DNA of 64,000 bases from CAYSWV01 sp964434865 (lineage in GTDB: Bacteria; Cyanobacteriota; Cyanobacteriia; Thermostichales; Thermostichaceae): assembly GCA_964434865.1 (NCBI GenBank), contig CAYSWV010000010.1, positions 1 to 64,000 of the forward strand, written 5' to 3'. Every line of letters begins with the position of its first letter. Within the stretch, counting starts at the first letter, position 1. The notes under the pieces are model-generated. The model had not been told where the DNA came from, made no database searches, and was given only the letters and a program-made list of their open reading frames with translations. The translations under genes were made by a program, and so were the position numbers. Of this stretch, positions 63,403 to 64,000 are shown in pieces.

Positions 63403-64000
63403 TCAAGTCTCCAAACTAGGGACTAAAGCATTATGCAAGAGCGATACAAAGGTTTGAATAGCTGGTTCAGTAGGGGTATGAGCTTGATCCAATAAAATTG
63501 AAACCATCAACCATGTTTGATCTTGACGGGTGAAATCATCCCAAATACGAGTAACCAGGTTATCGGTTGTTAAGGTAGCCGACTGGAACCAATACAAAGC
63601 TGATAAGGTGTGATCTTCTAGAGCGAGCCAACGTACAGGAATGTCTGAGCTAACAATCGCTTGCTCCATATCACTTACACTGAGGCCATTCGCAATAAAG
63701 CACAATTCTGGAGCATGGTGAAACTTCCAGGTTTGGCTAGCCACTACCAATATCGATCCACTCAAGGTATTCCAGTTAAACTGATATTTCTCGGCGTAGC
63801 CAGCTTCAGATTGACTGAAAAAGTTTTGTTCAAATGGAGTTAAAGGTAAAGGATCTAAGTGCACCACCCCAGGCCACTGTAACTCCAGATCAGCTGCTGT
63901 AGCCATTAGTGGAGCCGGTGTGGGCAAAGAACCCAAAAGTAGCAGACTCACAACAAGTCCCCATTGCACCTGAGATGACAGTGAGACAGGCTCTACCTGA
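63403..64000 (-). CDS. EpsI-like exosortase-associated protein, 5' end outside the window
   Basis: The frame stays open to the right edge, so the start may lie outside; the first in-window start is GTG 63969. A hydrophobic segment (LVVSLLLLGSLPTPAPL) is followed by an exported domain with FHHAPELCFIANGLSV, like the HSPEVC-type cysteine motif of EpsI family proteins, then SALYWFQSA. EpsI proteins accompany exosortases, which cut PEP-CTERM tails. This may be a separate gene or the C-terminal part of a longer exosortase fusion; the sequence beyond 64000 would decide. It ends 2 bases before the PEP-CTERM protein start and is likely cotranscribed with it. Confidence 0.75.
   Translation of the reverse strand, partial: QVEPVSLSSQVQWGLVVSLLLLGSLPTPAPLMATAADLELQWPGVVHLDPLPLTPFEQNFFSQSEAGYAEKYQFNWNTLSGSILVVASQTWKFHHAPELCFIANGLSVSDMEQAIVSSDIPVRWLALEDHTLSALYWFQSATLTTDNLVTRIWDDFTRQDQTWLMVSILLDQAHTPTEPAIQTFVSLLHNALVPSLET

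Noticed and set aside
1..64000. tRNA or rRNA genes
   Set aside because: I saw no cloverleaf or rRNA-like sequence in any intergenic stretch.

Overview
The window is cyanobacterial chromosome. It carries a phycobilisome rod-core linker (cpcG), an NTRC-type thioredoxin reductase, cyanobacterial conserved families (DUF4388-like and DUF2808-like proteins) and a PEP-CTERM/exosortase locus. The genus cannot be fixed from the sequence. The HIP1 octamer GCGATCGC is almost absent, although plain GATC is very frequent. Almost all sequence is coding, and most genes after 5 kb lie on the minus strand.

Layout: 1-5160 holds housekeeping genes: cpcG, ribD (minus), a possible 52-codon small gene, a DUF4388-like protein, a secreted DUF2808-like protein and uppP. 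5169-9161 holds two tandem glutamate/aspartate-type binding proteins and a REC-GGDEF-EAL protein whose receiver lacks its conserved lysine. 9716-12830 is a four-gene redox operon on the minus strand. Transcription order is an exported thioredoxin with five NPCA repeats, a CcdA-like membrane electron carrier with an N-terminal extension, a cytosolic CSSC thioredoxin, and a thioredoxin reductase of NTRC type. The last two look like an NTRC split into two genes, and together the four could carry electrons from NADPH across the membrane. 13033-16048 holds a zinc-ribbon/TPR protein and a livM-livH permease pair without ATPase or binding protein.

16291-54763 is a 38-kb type I cis-AT polyketide synthase operon on the minus strand. 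Four giant proteins in biosynthetic order (54763 down to 16612) carry seven extension modules, followed by a discrete acyl carrier protein. Predicted processing is M1 KR (A-type), M2 KR (B-like), M3 KR (B-type), M4 DH-KR, M5 KR (A-type), M6 DH-ER-KR, M7 C-methyltransferase-KR (A-type). Two ACPs in a row and a terminal NRPS-type condensation domain follow. All AT domains look malonyl-specific. There is no loading module, adenylation domain, thioesterase or phosphopantetheinyl transferase here, so the starter and the release nucleophile must come from elsewhere. Class 2-like docking ends support the gene order. I do not recognise a known product. Two AT domains share a perfect 410-bp block, a mark of recent gene conversion.

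54915-64000 returns to general genes: dnaG, a BMP-family lipoprotein, a tyrosine recombinase, a sulfotransferase, a large VIT/VWA PEP-CTERM membrane protein, and an EpsI-like exosortase-associated protein whose 5' end runs off the right edge. Several starts were moved from the longest open frame to an internal codon with a good ribosome binding site; each case is stated in its entry.
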